A DNA stretch of 64,000 nt from Calothrix sp. FI2-JRJ7. GTDB taxonomy: Bacteria > Cyanobacteriota > Cyanobacteriia > Cyanobacteriales > Nostocaceae. A program made the position numbers and the translations under genes. Of the stretch, positions 26,649 to 36,426 are shown piece by piece. The notes under the pieces were generated by a model. That model made no database searches. It had not been told where the DNA came from and saw nothing but the letters and a program-made list of their open reading frames with translations. The stretch lies in NCBI GenBank assembly GCA_019359675.1, contig JAHHGX010000084.1, positions 1-64,000 of the forward strand, read 5' to 3'. Every line of letters begins with the position of its first letter. Position 1 is the first letter of the stretch.

Positions 26649-26789
26649 AAAAAGCCCAGTTATTATAACCAGGCTTTTATGGGGTAAGTCCCTTTATGTT
26701 TAAATTAATAAGTTCAGTATAGTGTTGTTTATCTTAATTAGTACTACCAAAGCATTGATGCCAATTTCGGAAAAGAATTAGAATATGTT
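26649..26789. repeat. 140-bp repeat, copy C
   Basis: This is a complete copy: hairpin AAGCCCAGTTATTATAACCA plus GGCTT, then GGGGTAAGTCCC, AGTTCAGTATAGTGTTGTTT and the TTTCGGAAAAGAATTAGAAT end. It contains a plausible sigma-70-like pair, TTGATG and TAGAAT, 18 bases apart, but no gene starts just after it. Confidence 0.8.
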
Positions 26790-26798
26790 CAAAATACA

Positions 26799-26828
26799 TG
26801 TAGAGACGTTACATGTAACGCCTCTACA
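26799..26828. repeat. TGTAGAGACG palindrome, copy 1
   Basis: A 30-base near-perfect palindrome with core ACGTTACATGTAACG. It belongs to a family of five in this window. Confidence 0.8.
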
Positions 26829-26878
26829 AGATTATGACGAAACTGGCGCCAACTTCAAACCTCATTAATTGTGCTCTC

Positions 26879-26907
26879 TGTAGAGACGCGATTTATCGCG
26901 CCTCTAC
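26879..26907. repeat. TGTAGAGACG palindrome, copy 2 (variant core)
   Basis: It has the same outer arms (GTAGAGACGC and GCGCCTCTAC) around a different core, ATTTAT. Changes in the inner stem are compensated. Confidence 0.7.
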
Positions 26908-26999
26908 TGTGTCTCTGTGGTAAATAAATATATATTGTCATTGTGTTGGGTTTCCCTAGGGGACACTACGTGAACGCAAAGCCTCCACCCAACTTACTG

Positions 27000-28415
27000 C
27001 TACTGAACAAATTCCTGACATACTTTGCGGAAGTCATCGCCACGCACTTCAAAGTTAGGATATTGGTCAAAGCTTGCACATGCTGGTGATAGTAAAACTA
27101 CAGATGCTTGATGTTGCTTCGCTAACTCTGCGGCTCTTGGTATTGCTTTCTCTATAGTTCCTGCATCTTCAAACTTAGTATATCCAACTTCTTGCAAACG
27201 CTGACTAAAAAAGGGCGCCGCGTTACCAATTAAAACAACTGCGGCAGCTTGTTGCTGTATTTTCGCTAGCCATGCAGTATCATCACCTTCTTTTGCTTCT
27301 CCACCAGCAATTAATATAGCAGGACTTTTTACAGATGCTAAACCAACTTCGGCTGCATCATAATTAGTCGCTTTACTATCATTAATAAAATCAATTCCTT
27401 CCCAAGTACATATATATTCCAAGCGATGCGGAACACCAGGAAACTCGCTAACACCTTTATGAATAGCATCTGGTTCTATACCTGCTAACCTTGCAGCAGC
27501 TACAGACATTAGTAAGTTTTGTAAATTATGGGCACCTACCATTCGCAGTGCTGAGGCTTCTATTATTTTTAATGGTTCAGAAGAAATTTCCTCTATAACC
27601 CAACCATCTTCAATATAAAAACCTTTCTCTCCAACAAGCTGGTCTTTACCATGAATACTCGTCCAATAAGCATCTAACCATTCACTGGCGCCTATTTTAC
27701 GCAAGTATGGGTCATCACCATTAAATACTTTTAATTCAGAGTTATGTAGTAATTTAGCTTTAATATTGTAGTAATTTTCAAGCGTTTTGTGACGTGCGAG
27801 GTGGTCGGGTGTGAAAGTAGTCCAAATACCTATTCGTGGAGCAAAGGTAGAAGAAGACTCTACTTGATAACTACTGATTTCACCAATAACCCAATCAAGA
27901 CGATTTTGGATTTTAGATTGGGGATTTTGGATTGAGGATTCTACCTTATCTTTTTGTTCACCAAACTCTAAAGCTACTTCGGTGGCAGCATAACCAATGT
28001 TACCGCAAGCAGGCGCCTTTAATTGTGCTGCTTGAAAAATTGCTGCTGTTAATGCAGTTGTGGTTGTTTTACCGTTAGTACCTGTGATACCAACCCACGG
28101 TACTGTATTGAGATGGCGCCATGCGAGTTCCATTTCGCCAATAGTTTCTATGCCCATTTCGCGCGCTTTGACTAAGACAGGAATATCCCAAGGTACACCG
28201 GGACTAACAACTATTAATTTCGGTAAATCGTTATCGAGTTGTAAAGTATAACCCAGTTTAACTGTGATTTGTTCGGCTGCTAATTGTTCTTGTTGTTTGA
28301 GTAGGTCGGGGGAGGTTTTAGAATCACCTAACTCTACCTCCCAACCTGCTCTTTTCAACAATCTTGCCGCAGCAACACCGGACTTTCCCAATCCTATTAC
28401 ATGGGCTTTGGACAT
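27000..28415 (-). CDS. murD: UDP-N-acetylmuramoylalanine-D-glutamate ligase
   Basis: MurD adds D-glutamate to UDP-MurNAc-L-alanine in the cytoplasmic steps of peptidoglycan synthesis, using ATP. The 471-residue protein has the N-terminal Rossmann part ([15 protein letters not shown]), the ATP loop [14 protein letters not shown], the Mur ligase central domain ([16 protein letters not shown]) and the C-terminal domain (FINDSKATN). A loop near residues 155-172 carries an inserted peptide ([12 protein letters not shown]) encoded by a heptad-like intergenic repeat. The gene lies 81 bases downstream of glyS on the same strand. Confidence 0.95.
   Translation of the reverse strand: MSKAHVIGLGKSGVAAARLLKRAGWEVELGDSKTSPDLLKQQEQLAAEQITVKLGYTLQLDNDLPKLIVVSPGVPWDIPVLVKAREMGIETIGEMELAWRHLNTVPWVGITGTNGKTTTTALTAAIFQAAQLKAPACGNIGYAATEVALEFGEQKDKVESSIQNPQSKIQNRLDWVIGEISSYQVESSSTFAPRIGIWTTFTPDHLARHKTLENYYNIKAKLLHNSELKVFNGDDPYLRKIGASEWLDAYWTSIHGKDQLVGEKGFYIEDGWVIEEISSEPLKIIEASALRMVGAHNLQNLLMSVAAARLAGIEPDAIHKGVSEFPGVPHRLEYICTWEGIDFINDSKATNYDAAEVGLASVKSPAILIAGGEAKEGDDTAWLAKIQQQAAAVVLIGNAAPFFSQRLQEVGYTKFEDAGTIEKAIPRAAELAKQHQASVVLLSPACASFDQYPNFEVRGDDFRKVCQEFVQ
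27904..27943 (-). repeat. STRR-type repeat inside murD
   Basis: The coding strand reads CTCAATCCAAAATCCCCAAT then CTAAAATCCAAAATC. It is the tandem (CCAAAAT-like) repeat usually found in cyanobacterial spacers. It stays in frame and adds about 12 residues to a MurD loop just before [12 protein letters not shown]. Confidence 0.75.
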
Positions 28416-28496
28416 AGACTGTATTATTTCCCTGGTTAAGCCTTTTTATATTAGCGTTAATTTGTTACATCCGCAAAGCTTTTTTTTACATTGTTG

Positions 28497-30644
28497 CTAA
28501 CTTTTTACGATACATCCAAAGTCCGCTAAAACACGGGCATGATTTCGTAGCAAACCCAGCGTATTTAGCCTGTTGCGTTTAATATCTGGATTGGCATCCA
28601 TTACTAAAACACTTTCGGCGCCGTCAAAATAAGTACTTACTGTCGGGGCAATTTGCTGTAACGCTGCTACAAGCTTCTCATAGTCGCGTGATTTTTGTGC
28701 TGCTTGAGTTTGCGGCAGTAAATTTACGAGTGCGTTATAAAATGCTTCTTCGGATGGTTTCTGAAATAAGTCTTTACTGACAAGCTGCGTTGGGTCTAAC
28801 TGTTGAAAGTCCAAGTCACCTTGTGCTGCTAACCTTGTAGAACGGTTAACGGTTTCGTAAATTTCGCTTAACCGACCATTATTACGAATTTGTTGCAAGA
28901 AAGTGGCGCGGTTTCTAACATCTAGTAAATCTTGTAATGCTCTTTCTGTATATTCTGGGTCTTCCCCTAACACAGCGTTTACCAAGTCGTAGTCGATTTG
29001 TTTTTCCTCTTGCAGTAACGTCTTTACTCGTTGCAAGAAGAAATCTTTTAAAATCAGAATCAATTTCGCCGCATCTTTGTTGTATGCGGTTGCAAAATCG
29101 TTTACTATCTGTTTAAGTAGCTCAATTAGATTTATCGTTAAATCCCCTGCCCAAGTTATATTAACTATTGCGTTTGCCGCACGTCGCAGTGCAAAAGGGT
29201 CAGAAGAACCTGTGGGAATCATGCCCAAACCAAAAATACTTACCAAAGTATCAAGACGGTCAGCTAAACCAACAACTTGTCCTGCTAAGGTTTGCGGCAA
29301 ACTATCATCAGCATTACGCGGTAAATAGTGTTCAAAAATCGCTTTTGATACCGCTTCGTTTTCTCCAGATACGGTAGCATATTTTTCTCCCATTACACCT
29401 TGTAATTCGGGAAACTCGTAGACCATCTGACTAACCAAATCAGCTTTGCAAAGTAACGCTGCCCTTTGAATATCTTGGCTATCCTTAGAAGATAAATTTA
29501 GCTGTGTTGAAATATACTTAGCTACTTGGCAAATTCTATCAACCTTACGTCGTACTGACCCCAAGTCTTCTTGGAAAGTTACAGTTTCCAAGTTCGGCAA
29601 AAAGCTTTCTAACTTTTTCTCAACGTCTTTATCGTAGAAGTAGCGACCATCGGCAAGACGCGCGCGAATTACTCGTGCATTACCCACCGCAATTACATCT
29701 GATTTTTTTGGGTTGCCATTCGATACAGTAATAAAGTTAGACAGAAGCTCCTTTTTATCTTCGCCTTTAAAGACAGGGAAATAACGCTGGTGTGTCACCA
29801 TCACCGTTGTAATAACTTCCGTCGGTAACTCCAAAAACTCTGATTCAAAATTACCAACTACTGCCGAAGGATACTCGACTAAATTAATTACTTCCTCTAA
29901 CAAATCAGGATATATCTCGGTGGCGCCGTTTTTACTACCAGCAGCAGCATACACTTGTTCCTTAATTGTATTACCACGTTCAGCAGCATCAACAACAACA
30001 TACGCCGACCGCAAAGTTTCCAGATAATCATTCGCATGGGCAATACTCACATCTTCTGGATGCAATACCCGATGACCACGCGAAGTTCGGTTACTAACAA
30101 CTTTCTCAGAGCCATTATCTAACTCCATCGGCAACACCGCATCATCTAATAATGTTACTAACCAACGAATTGGTCTAGAAAAACGTGCGTCTCCATCACC
30201 CCACCGCATCAACCGCTTACCTTCCAAACTAAAAATCCATTGCGGAACAAGTTCGGTAAATATAGACGCAACCGGACGACCAGGGATACTTTTTTTAACA
30301 AAGATAAAATCACCTTTATCAGTTGGACGCACCTCAAAAGCTGATATTTCCACCCCCTGCTTTTTCGCAAACCCCACCGCAGCAGGTGTAGGTGCCCCAT
30401 CTGTGTTAAAAGCACTTTTCGCAGGTGGACCCTTTATTTCCTCTTCCCTATCAGGTTGCTGTGCAGGTAAACCCGTTATCAACACCGCTAACCGTCGCGG
30501 AGTTCCATATATCTTTACCGTCTCGCAAGCTAAACTATTTTCATCAAGAGACTTTAGGATACGCTGTTCCCACTGCTTCATCGCACTGCTTACAAAACTT
30601 GCTGGTAGTTCTTCAGTACCAACTTCCAATAAAAAACTAGGCAT
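28497..30644 (-). CDS. glyS: Glycyl-tRNA synthetase beta subunit
   Basis: This is the beta chain of the alpha2-beta2 bacterial glycyl-tRNA synthetase. It binds tRNA(Gly) and is needed with GlyQ to charge it with glycine. The 715 residues begin with [14 protein letters not shown] and contain [41 protein letters not shown] and [15 protein letters not shown], with the anticodon-binding-like end ([12 protein letters not shown] type, here [13 protein letters not shown]). The length is normal. The alpha subunit gene is not in the window. Confidence 0.96.
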   Translation of the reverse strand: MPSFLLEVGTEELPASFVSSAMKQWEQRILKSLDENSLACETVKIYGTPRRLAVLITGLPAQQPDREEEIKGPPAKSAFNTDGAPTPAAVGFAKKQGVEISAFEVRPTDKGDFIFVKKSIPGRPVASIFTELVPQWIFSLEGKRLMRWGDGDARFSRPIRWLVTLLDDAVLPMELDNGSEKVVSNRTSRGHRVLHPEDVSIAHANDYLETLRSAYVVVDAAERGNTIKEQVYAAAGSKNGATEIYPDLLEEVINLVEYPSAVVGNFESEFLELPTEVITTVMVTHQRYFPVFKGEDKKELLSNFITVSNGNPKKSDVIAVGNARVIRARLADGRYFYDKDVEKKLESFLPNLETVTFQEDLGSVRRKVDRICQVAKYISTQLNLSSKDSQDIQRAALLCKADLVSQMVYEFPELQGVMGEKYATVSGENEAVSKAIFEHYLPRNADDSLPQTLAGQVVGLADRLDTLVSIFGLGMIPTGSSDPFALRRAANAIVNITWAGDLTINLIELLKQIVNDFATAYNKDAAKLILILKDFFLQRVKTLLQEEKQIDYDLVNAVLGEDPEYTERALQDLLDVRNRATFLQQIRNNGRLSEIYETVNRSTRLAAQGDLDFQQLDPTQLVSKDLFQKPSEEAFYNALVNLLPQTQAAQKSRDYEKLVAALQQIAPTVSTYFDGAESVLVMDANPDIKRNRLNTLGLLRNHARVLADFGCIVKS

Positions 30645-30758
30645 AGGTTTATGTTTAGCACTTATTCAATTTCATAAGTTTACCTTGCCTGTGAAAAGTA
30701 TGAAAAATCTAAGCTTGTGGAACAGGCATCCCTGTCTGTGCATTCATGTAATTTTATT

Positions 30759-30831
30759 TACCACAGAGGCACAGAGTACACAGAGGAAATTGGCAACGGA
30801 TGATAAACGGATGAAACGGATAGTTGATTTT
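30759..30831. repeat. Tandem of CTCTGTG-type and AACGGATG-type repeats
   Basis: The reverse of the CTCTGTG repeat (ACCACAGAGGCACAGAGTAC, 30759-30786) is followed at 30794-30831 by the AACGGATG repeat that also ends the aldolase gene and occurs inside the kinase gene. Upstream, near 30715, is a CTTGTGG-type sequence related to the element at 57579-57686. Confidence 0.65.
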
Positions 30832-30998
30832 AAATAACTATGATTATTACCTATTTTCCTCTAAATAGTATAGATGAGCTAATAGAGGCGCCTTCTGAAT
30901 GGTTTTTGCACGTTGACCCCAAGTATAGTTATTTTTATAAAGATAAATACCTTGATATAATAGACATTTACAGCTTTTTACAAATAAGAGTAAATAAG

Positions 30999-31331
30999 AT
31001 GCCTCGAACTTCCTTACAACAGCAACTTCTGGCATTAGACCCTGCCGGAAAAGCTGAAGCGATTCAAATATTGACCCAAAACTTGAGCAATGGTTCGCGA
31101 GGAATTACAAAAACACCAGGTGTGTGTGGCGGTGATGCACGTATTGCTAAAACTCGTATTCCCGTCTGGAGCCTAATTAACTATCGCCGTCTTGGCGCCA
31201 GTGATGCCACTATTTTAGAAGCTTTTCCACATTTAACTGCTGTCAATTTAGTTAAAGCTTGGGCATACGCAGATGCTCACCAGTCAGAAATGGAACTGGC
31301 AATTAGGGAAAACGATGAAGTGATGCAATAA
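30999..31331 (+). CDS. DUF433 protein (110 aa) without PIN-like partner
   Basis: From the ATG at 30999 (MPRTSLQQQLLALDP) the protein has a short helical N-terminal part and a DUF433 domain: GVCGGDARIAKTRIPVWSLI, then RRLGASDATILEAFPHLT and a final helix. A longer frame from 30840 adds 53 residues without family character, so I reject it. DUF433 proteins are antitoxins or DNA-binding regulators. No DUF5615 gene follows; instead a PD-(D/E)XK-like gene starts 42 bases later on the same strand and may be the operon partner. Confidence 0.75.
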   Translation: MPRTSLQQQLLALDPAGKAEAIQILTQNLSNGSRGITKTPGVCGGDARIAKTRIPVWSLINYRRLGASDATILEAFPHLTAVNLVKAWAYADAHQSEMELAIRENDEVMQ

Positions 31332-31373
31332 AGTGTTTAAGAATCGGGCAAAATAATTAGATTCAAAATTTAT

Positions 31374-31985
31374 ATGACTCGTCCAAACATTCTTCAACCT
31401 GGTCAAACGTACACATTTAGTAAATACTTTGAACTACCCTATACACCTGCGGATATTTTAGCTGAATTGGGGTGTAGCTTTGAGCGTACATCATTACAGT
31501 TACCAAAATATAGTGGAGAACTTGATTATTTAAATTTTTTAAATCGTTACCTACAGCGTAATATATTAGTAGTTAACTCAATTAGCGAAACTGCAAAACG
31601 CGAAGCTTTAATTGCACCAATTTTATTTGAAGTATGTGACCAAACAAAAAATCAGCTTAATATAGAATATCCCATCAACGTTAGCGAGCGGCTTCGAGGT
31701 AGCTTTGATTATTATGTTTCGGCAGTGAATAATTTACTTGTAGTCGAAGCTAAACAATCAGATTTAAGTAAAGGATTTACACAGTTAGCAGTAGAATTAA
31801 TAGCGCTTGACCAATGGACAAGTTCTCAAACACCATTGTTATACGGCGCCGTAACAAATGGTGAGGACTGGCGTTTTGGTATATTTTATCGGCAAGACAA
31901 AAGAGTTGTACAAGATATCAAGCTCTACCGCGTTCCCGAAGAATTAGAAGAGTTAGTTAGAGTTATTGTTGGTATTTTAAGCTAA
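31374..31985 (+). CDS. PD-(D/E)XK nuclease-like protein
   Basis: This 203-residue protein has a restriction-endonuclease-like core. The Glu of the first helix is in KREALIAPIL (Glu78), the Asp is in GSFDYYVS (Asp112), and Glu125 and Lys127 are in LLVVEAKQS. That is the D...ExK pattern, followed by the KGFTQLAVELIAL helix and YGAVTNGEDWRFG. Such single-domain proteins resemble the N-terminal part of type I restriction subunits, but no methylase or helicase is next to it. A decayed paralogue lies at 22942-23190. The DUF433 gene immediately upstream suggests a two-gene unit. DNA or RNA cleavage is inferred from the fold only. Confidence 0.65.
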   Translation: MTRPNILQPGQTYTFSKYFELPYTPADILAELGCSFERTSLQLPKYSGELDYLNFLNRYLQRNILVVNSISETAKREALIAPILFEVCDQTKNQLNIEYPINVSERLRGSFDYYVSAVNNLLVVEAKQSDLSKGFTQLAVELIALDQWTSSQTPLLYGAVTNGEDWRFGIFYRQDKRVVQDIKLYRVPEELEELVRVIVGILS

Positions 31986-31986
31986 T

Positions 31987-33258
31987 TTATTTTGATTTAT
32001 TTTCCATTTTAGTGTCAAATTTTTCTTCAGCGAGACTTTTTTCGATGGCGCCTTCTGTTGTTAACTGACCCAAGGCGCCTGTTACCATTAATTTAGGCAA
32101 ATTCTCAATATCTTTTAACCTAGTAAGTTTACTCTCTCCCGTTGCTGTATCACGGTGAACTACTACTACTGAGGGGACTATATCACCTCCAAATGCATCG
32201 AGTAGAGCAGGGTTGTGGGTAGTAACTAAGATATCTATTTCGCGTTTTCTGCCTATTTCATGCAACATTCGTGCTAGTAATTCCGCGCGCGACGGATGTA
32301 ACCCGTTATCAACATCTTCGATAATTAACTGACTACGTTCGGGTATTGTTAATAAAGCTGTCATGATGCCAATAAATCTTAAAGTTCCATCTGACATGCT
32401 GCGCGCATCTACTTCTTGTATTTGTCCGTTTGTCCATTCTTCTTCGCAATATAACATCGCATCGCTAGCATATCGACCAACACGCTCTGCCCAGACTTTT
32501 AAAATATTTCCTGCTGGTAAACCACGCGCGTATTCCGAAAGTGTATCTTCGACTTCATCTTGTTTACGTGCCGATAACCCAGCTATGACTCCTGCAAGAT
32601 TTGATGCATCGCTGTCTAAACATTTAGAAAGATGCGAGTAGTTCCGCATTTTAGCAGGAATTGGGTTAAATACATAAATTTTCTCAAGGTTGCCAATTAC
32701 ATGATTAACTTCGGTGATATTATCGAGGACGTAGGTATTTTTAAAGTAAGTTAAAACTGATTTGTCGTTATTGGGGAGTGTCCAGCGAGCATTTTTATAG
32801 TGCGTGGAAATTTTAAGAATTTTTTCGCGTTCGTCTTTTGAATTTATATAGCTGGTAACGAAATCGCGTTCAAAAATCATTGTTTTTTTATCGCGTTGAT
32901 ACTCACGACAGCTTATTTTTTCTTCGAGTATCATGGCATCGCGTTTTGTTTCTACGGTAATGCCATATAAATAATCGACTTGTTCACTTTCGCCATGTAC
33001 AAGTGCTTTGAGTGTAAATTCTACTTCGGGTTTGAGAGCTGCCCAGCTAACACCACCACGAATGGGAGGTAGAATTTTATCTCCTGCTAGTGCAGCTTCA
33101 ATTTCATATCCATCAACGGTTCGTCTTAAAAACTCAAATGCTTCGACAAGATTTGATTTTCCGCTAGCATTTGTACCTATTAAAACCGTGAGTGGGTATA
33201 GCGGTAGTTCTGCATAACGAAAACTTTTCCAATTTTTCAGAAAGAGGCGCTTTAGCAT
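31987..33258 (-). CDS. AAA-family ATPase (RecF/SMC-like)
   Basis: This ATPase of 423 residues from the ATG at 33258 has an N-terminal FLKNWKSF strand, Walker A GTNASGKSN, a long middle region, the ABC-type signature-like DARSMSDGTLRFIGIM, Walker B LIIEDVDNGLHP and a His switch (TTHNPALLDAF). This is the overcoming-lysogenisation / RecF-like class of stand-alone ATPases, many of which work with a nuclease in DNA repair or phage defence. Its stop lies 1 base from that of the PD-(D/E)XK gene, tail to tail, so the two are not an operon. Function unknown. Confidence 0.8.
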   Translation of the reverse strand: MLKRLFLKNWKSFRYAELPLYPLTVLIGTNASGKSNLVEAFEFLRRTVDGYEIEAALAGDKILPPIRGGVSWAALKPEVEFTLKALVHGESEQVDYLYGITVETKRDAMILEEKISCREYQRDKKTMIFERDFVTSYINSKDEREKILKISTHYKNARWTLPNNDKSVLTYFKNTYVLDNITEVNHVIGNLEKIYVFNPIPAKMRNYSHLSKCLDSDASNLAGVIAGLSARKQDEVEDTLSEYARGLPAGNILKVWAERVGRYASDAMLYCEEEWTNGQIQEVDARSMSDGTLRFIGIMTALLTIPERSQLIIEDVDNGLHPSRAELLARMLHEIGRKREIDILVTTHNPALLDAFGGDIVPSVVVVHRDTATGESKLTRLKDIENLPKLMVTGALGQLTTEGAIEKSLAEEKFDTKMENKSK

Positions 33259-33291
33259 ACCCACTTTAATGAACAATATCTAATTGTCCTA

Positions 33292-34413
33292 CTATCTTCC
33301 AATACTTACATCTGGGTTTTCCTCAAGCTTGATTGTATTTTCATGCTTATTATCAGCAAATTCCGATGCTGCTGTATTAAATGTTCCTGCTTGCCAGCTA
33401 TCAGCAGTATCTTTAATAAAACTTGCGATTGGTATGGCAACTAAGACTCCAATAATTCCTCCTAGTTTGCCACCTATTAATAAAGAAATTACTACCCAAA
33501 TTGGGTTTAGACCAGTTAAATTACCGAGTAGACGAGGCGCCACAATGTTTGAATTGATTTGGTCGAGTCCTACAGAAACAGCAAATATTTCTACACCTAA
33601 CCAGAAATTTTGTAACCCTACCAATAACGAGACAATAATAATACCAATGGTAGTTCCAAACGGAAATAACGAAAATATACCAATAGTAACACCGAATAAT
33701 AAAGCTAGTGGTACTTGTAGAAGTACAAATGCTAATATCAACGAGACTGCAAGAATAGAACCTAAAACAGCTTGACCTAGAAAGTAATTTTGAAAATCCT
33801 CACGCAACAATTGACGAACTTGGGTACTAATATGACTTGGAAACCATTTAAAAATTCCATTCCAAAGCTGCTCACCATTGAATACCATATAAATAGTTAA
33901 TACAACTGTTAAGAGTACATTAACTAAAGTACCAATAGTATCTACAGCAATGCCCAGTATTTTTCCTGTAAATTTTTGTAGTTGATTTGAGACTTTATCC
34001 AGAACTTGGGTTACTATCTCACTCAAATTAATCGGTAACTCCTGTTGCTGAAGTGCCCAATCTTGAAACGCTTGTAATTGCGCGGTGCCTGAATCAATCC
34101 AAGTTGGTAAAATATTTGCTAGTTCGTAAATTTGTTCTAAAATTAATGGTACAAGAGTGATAGTGATGCCAACACCCCCCACCAGAGTAATTAACAAGGC
34201 GCCTGCAATTGCCAACTTACGCTTAATTCCCTGTTGCTGGAAAAACTCGATAGGGTAGTCCAGAATAAATGCGAGTAAGATAGCAGTAATAAATATATTA
34301 ACTAATGGTTGAAAATACTTAATCACTTGTAGCAAAACCCAACCATTTAAAACAGTTAGGGGAAAAGCAATTCCAATAGTTAACCATCGCGGAAATTTGT
34401 TGACTTGCATCAT
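33292..34413 (-). CDS. AI-2E family transporter (PerM-like)
   Basis: This 373-residue polytopic membrane protein of the AI-2E/PerM family has paired N-terminal helices (LTIGIAFPLTVLNGWVLLQV, NIFITAILLAFILDYPIEFF). It then has a soluble segment, then four to five C-terminal helices with the family motif LVGLQNFWLGVEIFAVSVGL, LTGLNPIWVVISLLIGGKLG and GVLVAIPIASFIKD. Proteins of this family export small molecules or ions; the substrate in cyanobacteria is not established. It lies 10 bases after the Nudix gene on the same strand. Confidence 0.88.
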   Translation of the reverse strand: MMQVNKFPRWLTIGIAFPLTVLNGWVLLQVIKYFQPLVNIFITAILLAFILDYPIEFFQQQGIKRKLAIAGALLITLVGGVGITITLVPLILEQIYELANILPTWIDSGTAQLQAFQDWALQQQELPINLSEIVTQVLDKVSNQLQKFTGKILGIAVDTIGTLVNVLLTVVLTIYMVFNGEQLWNGIFKWFPSHISTQVRQLLREDFQNYFLGQAVLGSILAVSLILAFVLLQVPLALLFGVTIGIFSLFPFGTTIGIIIVSLLVGLQNFWLGVEIFAVSVGLDQINSNIVAPRLLGNLTGLNPIWVVISLLIGGKLGGIIGVLVAIPIASFIKDTADSWQAGTFNTAASEFADNKHENTIKLEENPDVSIGR

Positions 34414-34423
34414 GAATTGTGCG

Positions 34424-34864
34424 TTATGAGGGATGAATGTTATTATCCATGAAATTTATTAAGATTTGTTGATGTACAGGCGCCAGTAGTCGCTTTTCCT
34501 TCGCATTATCAGAATAGTAACTACCTTTACAAATATCAGATGGCAAAAGCATTGCCATATCCCAACCTTCATTCAGAGCTAGTTGCTCAAACTCGACATC
34601 TAGAGTTGCACTAAAAACATGACGTACAACATTCTCGTCACGATAGCAACCAAAGAAGCTAAATGTAGATGGTAATTTATAGCCAATTTCTTCTAATATT
34701 TCCCGTTGTACCGCGACTTCAGGAGTTTCACCTGGTTCTATATGTCCACCAAACAAAGCCCAATATCCAGGGAAACGGATAGTAGGTATATTATCCCGCA
34801 ATTGCATTAGAAACTTATTATCTCGATAAAGAATTGCAATAGCAGCCTGTGTTGGTATATTCAT
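34424..34864 (-). CDS. Nudix hydrolase
   Basis: This 146-residue Nudix enzyme has the box complete at residues 40-62: [20 protein letters not shown] followed by IGY. This binds Mg2+ and positions it to cleave a nucleoside diphosphate linked to another moiety. The N-terminal part [19 protein letters not shown] is the usual beta-strand platform. The substrate cannot be read from the sequence. It precedes the AI-2E transporter gene by 10 bases, likely co-transcribed. Confidence 0.9.
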   Translation of the reverse strand: MNIPTQAAIAILYRDNKFLMQLRDNIPTIRFPGYWALFGGHIEPGETPEVAVQREILEEIGYKLPSTFSFFGCYRDENVVRHVFSATLDVEFEQLALNEGWDMAMLLPSDICKGSYYSDNAKEKRLLAPVHQQILINFMDNNIHPS

Positions 34865-34898
34865 AAATATTTACTAGTTATGCCATTAGTGTAAATTA

Positions 34899-35279
34899 TT
34901 ACTTCTCTTCTATATAAACTTCACCTTTTTCTTGCCCAGCTAAAGGAATGCTCTTGTAGCGAAGTTGACCTTTGAAGACAGCTTGTGAACCAACGCTTAA
35001 ACCCTTTTGGTTTGTCAAAACAACGATTGACCCAGTGGAGTCATTTAGCTGATATGCGTGCTTATCCAGCAACGGTATATATTTTTCAATTTTGCCTTGA
35101 ATATAGACTGTGGAGTTTTTCTGCTGTGGTGTAAGCTGTTTAATCGGTGTGATGTTGGCGCCAATAGCATTCATACTCGTGCTTATATTTGAGCAACTTG
35201 CTAAAACAGCACATGTTGTCACTGCCAAAGCCAAACGAAATACTGAAATTGGATGGTAAAAAAAATGTGCCTGCTTCAT
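34899..35279 (-). CDS. Putative lipoprotein with OB-like domain
   Basis: From the ATG at 35279 the protein has a signal peptide (LALAVTTCAVLASC) with a good lipobox VLASC, so it is likely a lipid-anchored envelope protein. The mature part of about 100 residues (STVYIQGKIEKYIPLLDKHA, YQLNDSTGSIVVLT, GSQAVFKGQL) has the pattern of a small OB-fold, nucleic-acid or ligand binding-like barrel. An upstream ATG at 35339 gives 20 extra residues before the signal and is less likely. Function unknown. Confidence 0.65.
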   Translation of the reverse strand: MKQAHFFYHPISVFRLALAVTTCAVLASCSNISTSMNAIGANITPIKQLTPQQKNSTVYIQGKIEKYIPLLDKHAYQLNDSTGSIVVLTNQKGLSVGSQAVFKGQLRYKSIPLAGQEKGEVYIEEK

Positions 35280-35483
35280 AGCACCCCAAGTAAGGAGAAA
35301 GTTTTGTATCAGTATCTGCTTTGTCGCCATTTTAATCAAGTCAGTTCCCCTGAAAAGTACAACAGCTTACAATGCCCTTTAATCTCAAAAATATACTCTC
35401 TACTGATACAACTCTTCTGAGAAAATAGGGACTGGGGAATAGTAGCCACCCTAGACCCATATTCAAAAATTTAAACATTCCCA

Positions 35484-36356
35484 ATGGAAACACAAACTGC
35501 TAAAATCCTTGACGGTAAAGCACTAAGTGCGAAAATTCAACAATCATTGTCGGCGCAAATTCAAGAGTCGCAACCCAAATTCGGGCGCCCTCCTGGTTTA
35601 GCTGTACTAATGGTTGGCGATAATCCTGCTTCTGCGGCCTATGTACGTGGTAAAGAGCGTGCTTGTGAAAAAGTTGGGATTGCATCGTTTGGGAAACATT
35701 TTCCCACTCAGACAAGTTTGGCGGAACTTGAAGATAATATTGCAGCACTTAATATTGACCCACAAGTCGATGGGATTTTAGTACAATTACCTTTACCTGA
35801 GCATTTAGACTCTGTAAAACTTCTGAACCAAATTGCACCTGACAAAGACGTAGACGGTTTACATCCTGTGAATATGGGGCGCCTGGTGCGAAGCGAAGAA
35901 GGGTTACGTTCTTGCACTCCTGCTGGTGTAATGCGGCTCTTAGAAGAATATCAAATTCCTGTGCAAGGTAAACAAGCTGTAGTATTGGGACGCAGCATAT
36001 TAGTTGGTAAACCCTTGGCTTTAATGCTGCTCGAAGCAAACGCTACCGTCACCGTCGCCCATTCTCGTTCTCACGATATTAAATCCATCACCCAATCAGC
36101 AGATATTCTTATTGCTGCTGTTGGACGTTCAGGACTTGTCACAGGCGAAATGTTGAAACCGGGCGCAATTGTGGTAGATGTGGGGATAAATCGCGTTGTT
36201 GATGCGAGTGGCAAAGACCGTTTAATCGGCGATGTTCACTTTGAGTCAGCTGCAAAAGTAGCAGAATATATTACCCCCGTTCCCGGCGGTATTGGTCCGA
36301 TGACAGTTGCGATGTTGCTACAAAATACTGTCAAAAGCTATCTCAAAACATTTTAG
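35484..36356 (+). CDS. folD: Methylene-THF dehydrogenase / methenyl-THF cyclohydrolase
   Basis: FolD is a bifunctional cytosolic enzyme that converts 5,10-methylene-THF to 10-formyl-THF through methenyl-THF, using NADP+. The 290 residues include the substrate segment [20 protein letters not shown] with the catalytic Lys, [19 protein letters not shown], the Rossmann turn [17 protein letters not shown] and the closing [18 protein letters not shown]. Full length. It starts a three-gene run with crtE (70 bases on) and a DUF212 gene. Confidence 0.97.
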   Translation: METQTAKILDGKALSAKIQQSLSAQIQESQPKFGRPPGLAVLMVGDNPASAAYVRGKERACEKVGIASFGKHFPTQTSLAELEDNIAALNIDPQVDGILVQLPLPEHLDSVKLLNQIAPDKDVDGLHPVNMGRLVRSEEGLRSCTPAGVMRLLEEYQIPVQGKQAVVLGRSILVGKPLALMLLEANATVTVAHSRSHDIKSITQSADILIAAVGRSGLVTGEMLKPGAIVVDVGINRVVDASGKDRLIGDVHFESAAKVAEYITPVPGGIGPMTVAMLLQNTVKSYLKTF

Positions 36357-36426
36357 ATTTTAGAACTTTATCAACTTACTCCCTTAAAATTGTAACCTAT
36401 ATGACAGAACCTCAAGGATACTTAGC

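Larger units (their letters stand above)
26529..26999. other. Spacer with repeat copy C and two palindromes
   Basis: The 471-base region holds 140-bp repeat copy C, two TGTAGAGACG palindromes (26799-26828 and 26879-26907) and a CTCTGTG repeat. No coding sequence was found. It separates the toxin-antitoxin operon from murD. Confidence 0.65.

Noticed and set aside
30840-30998. N-terminal extension of the DUF433 frame from ATG 30840
   Set aside because: These 53 residues have no DUF433 character and begin within an AT-rich spacer next to repeats; the start at 30999 gives a standard protein.
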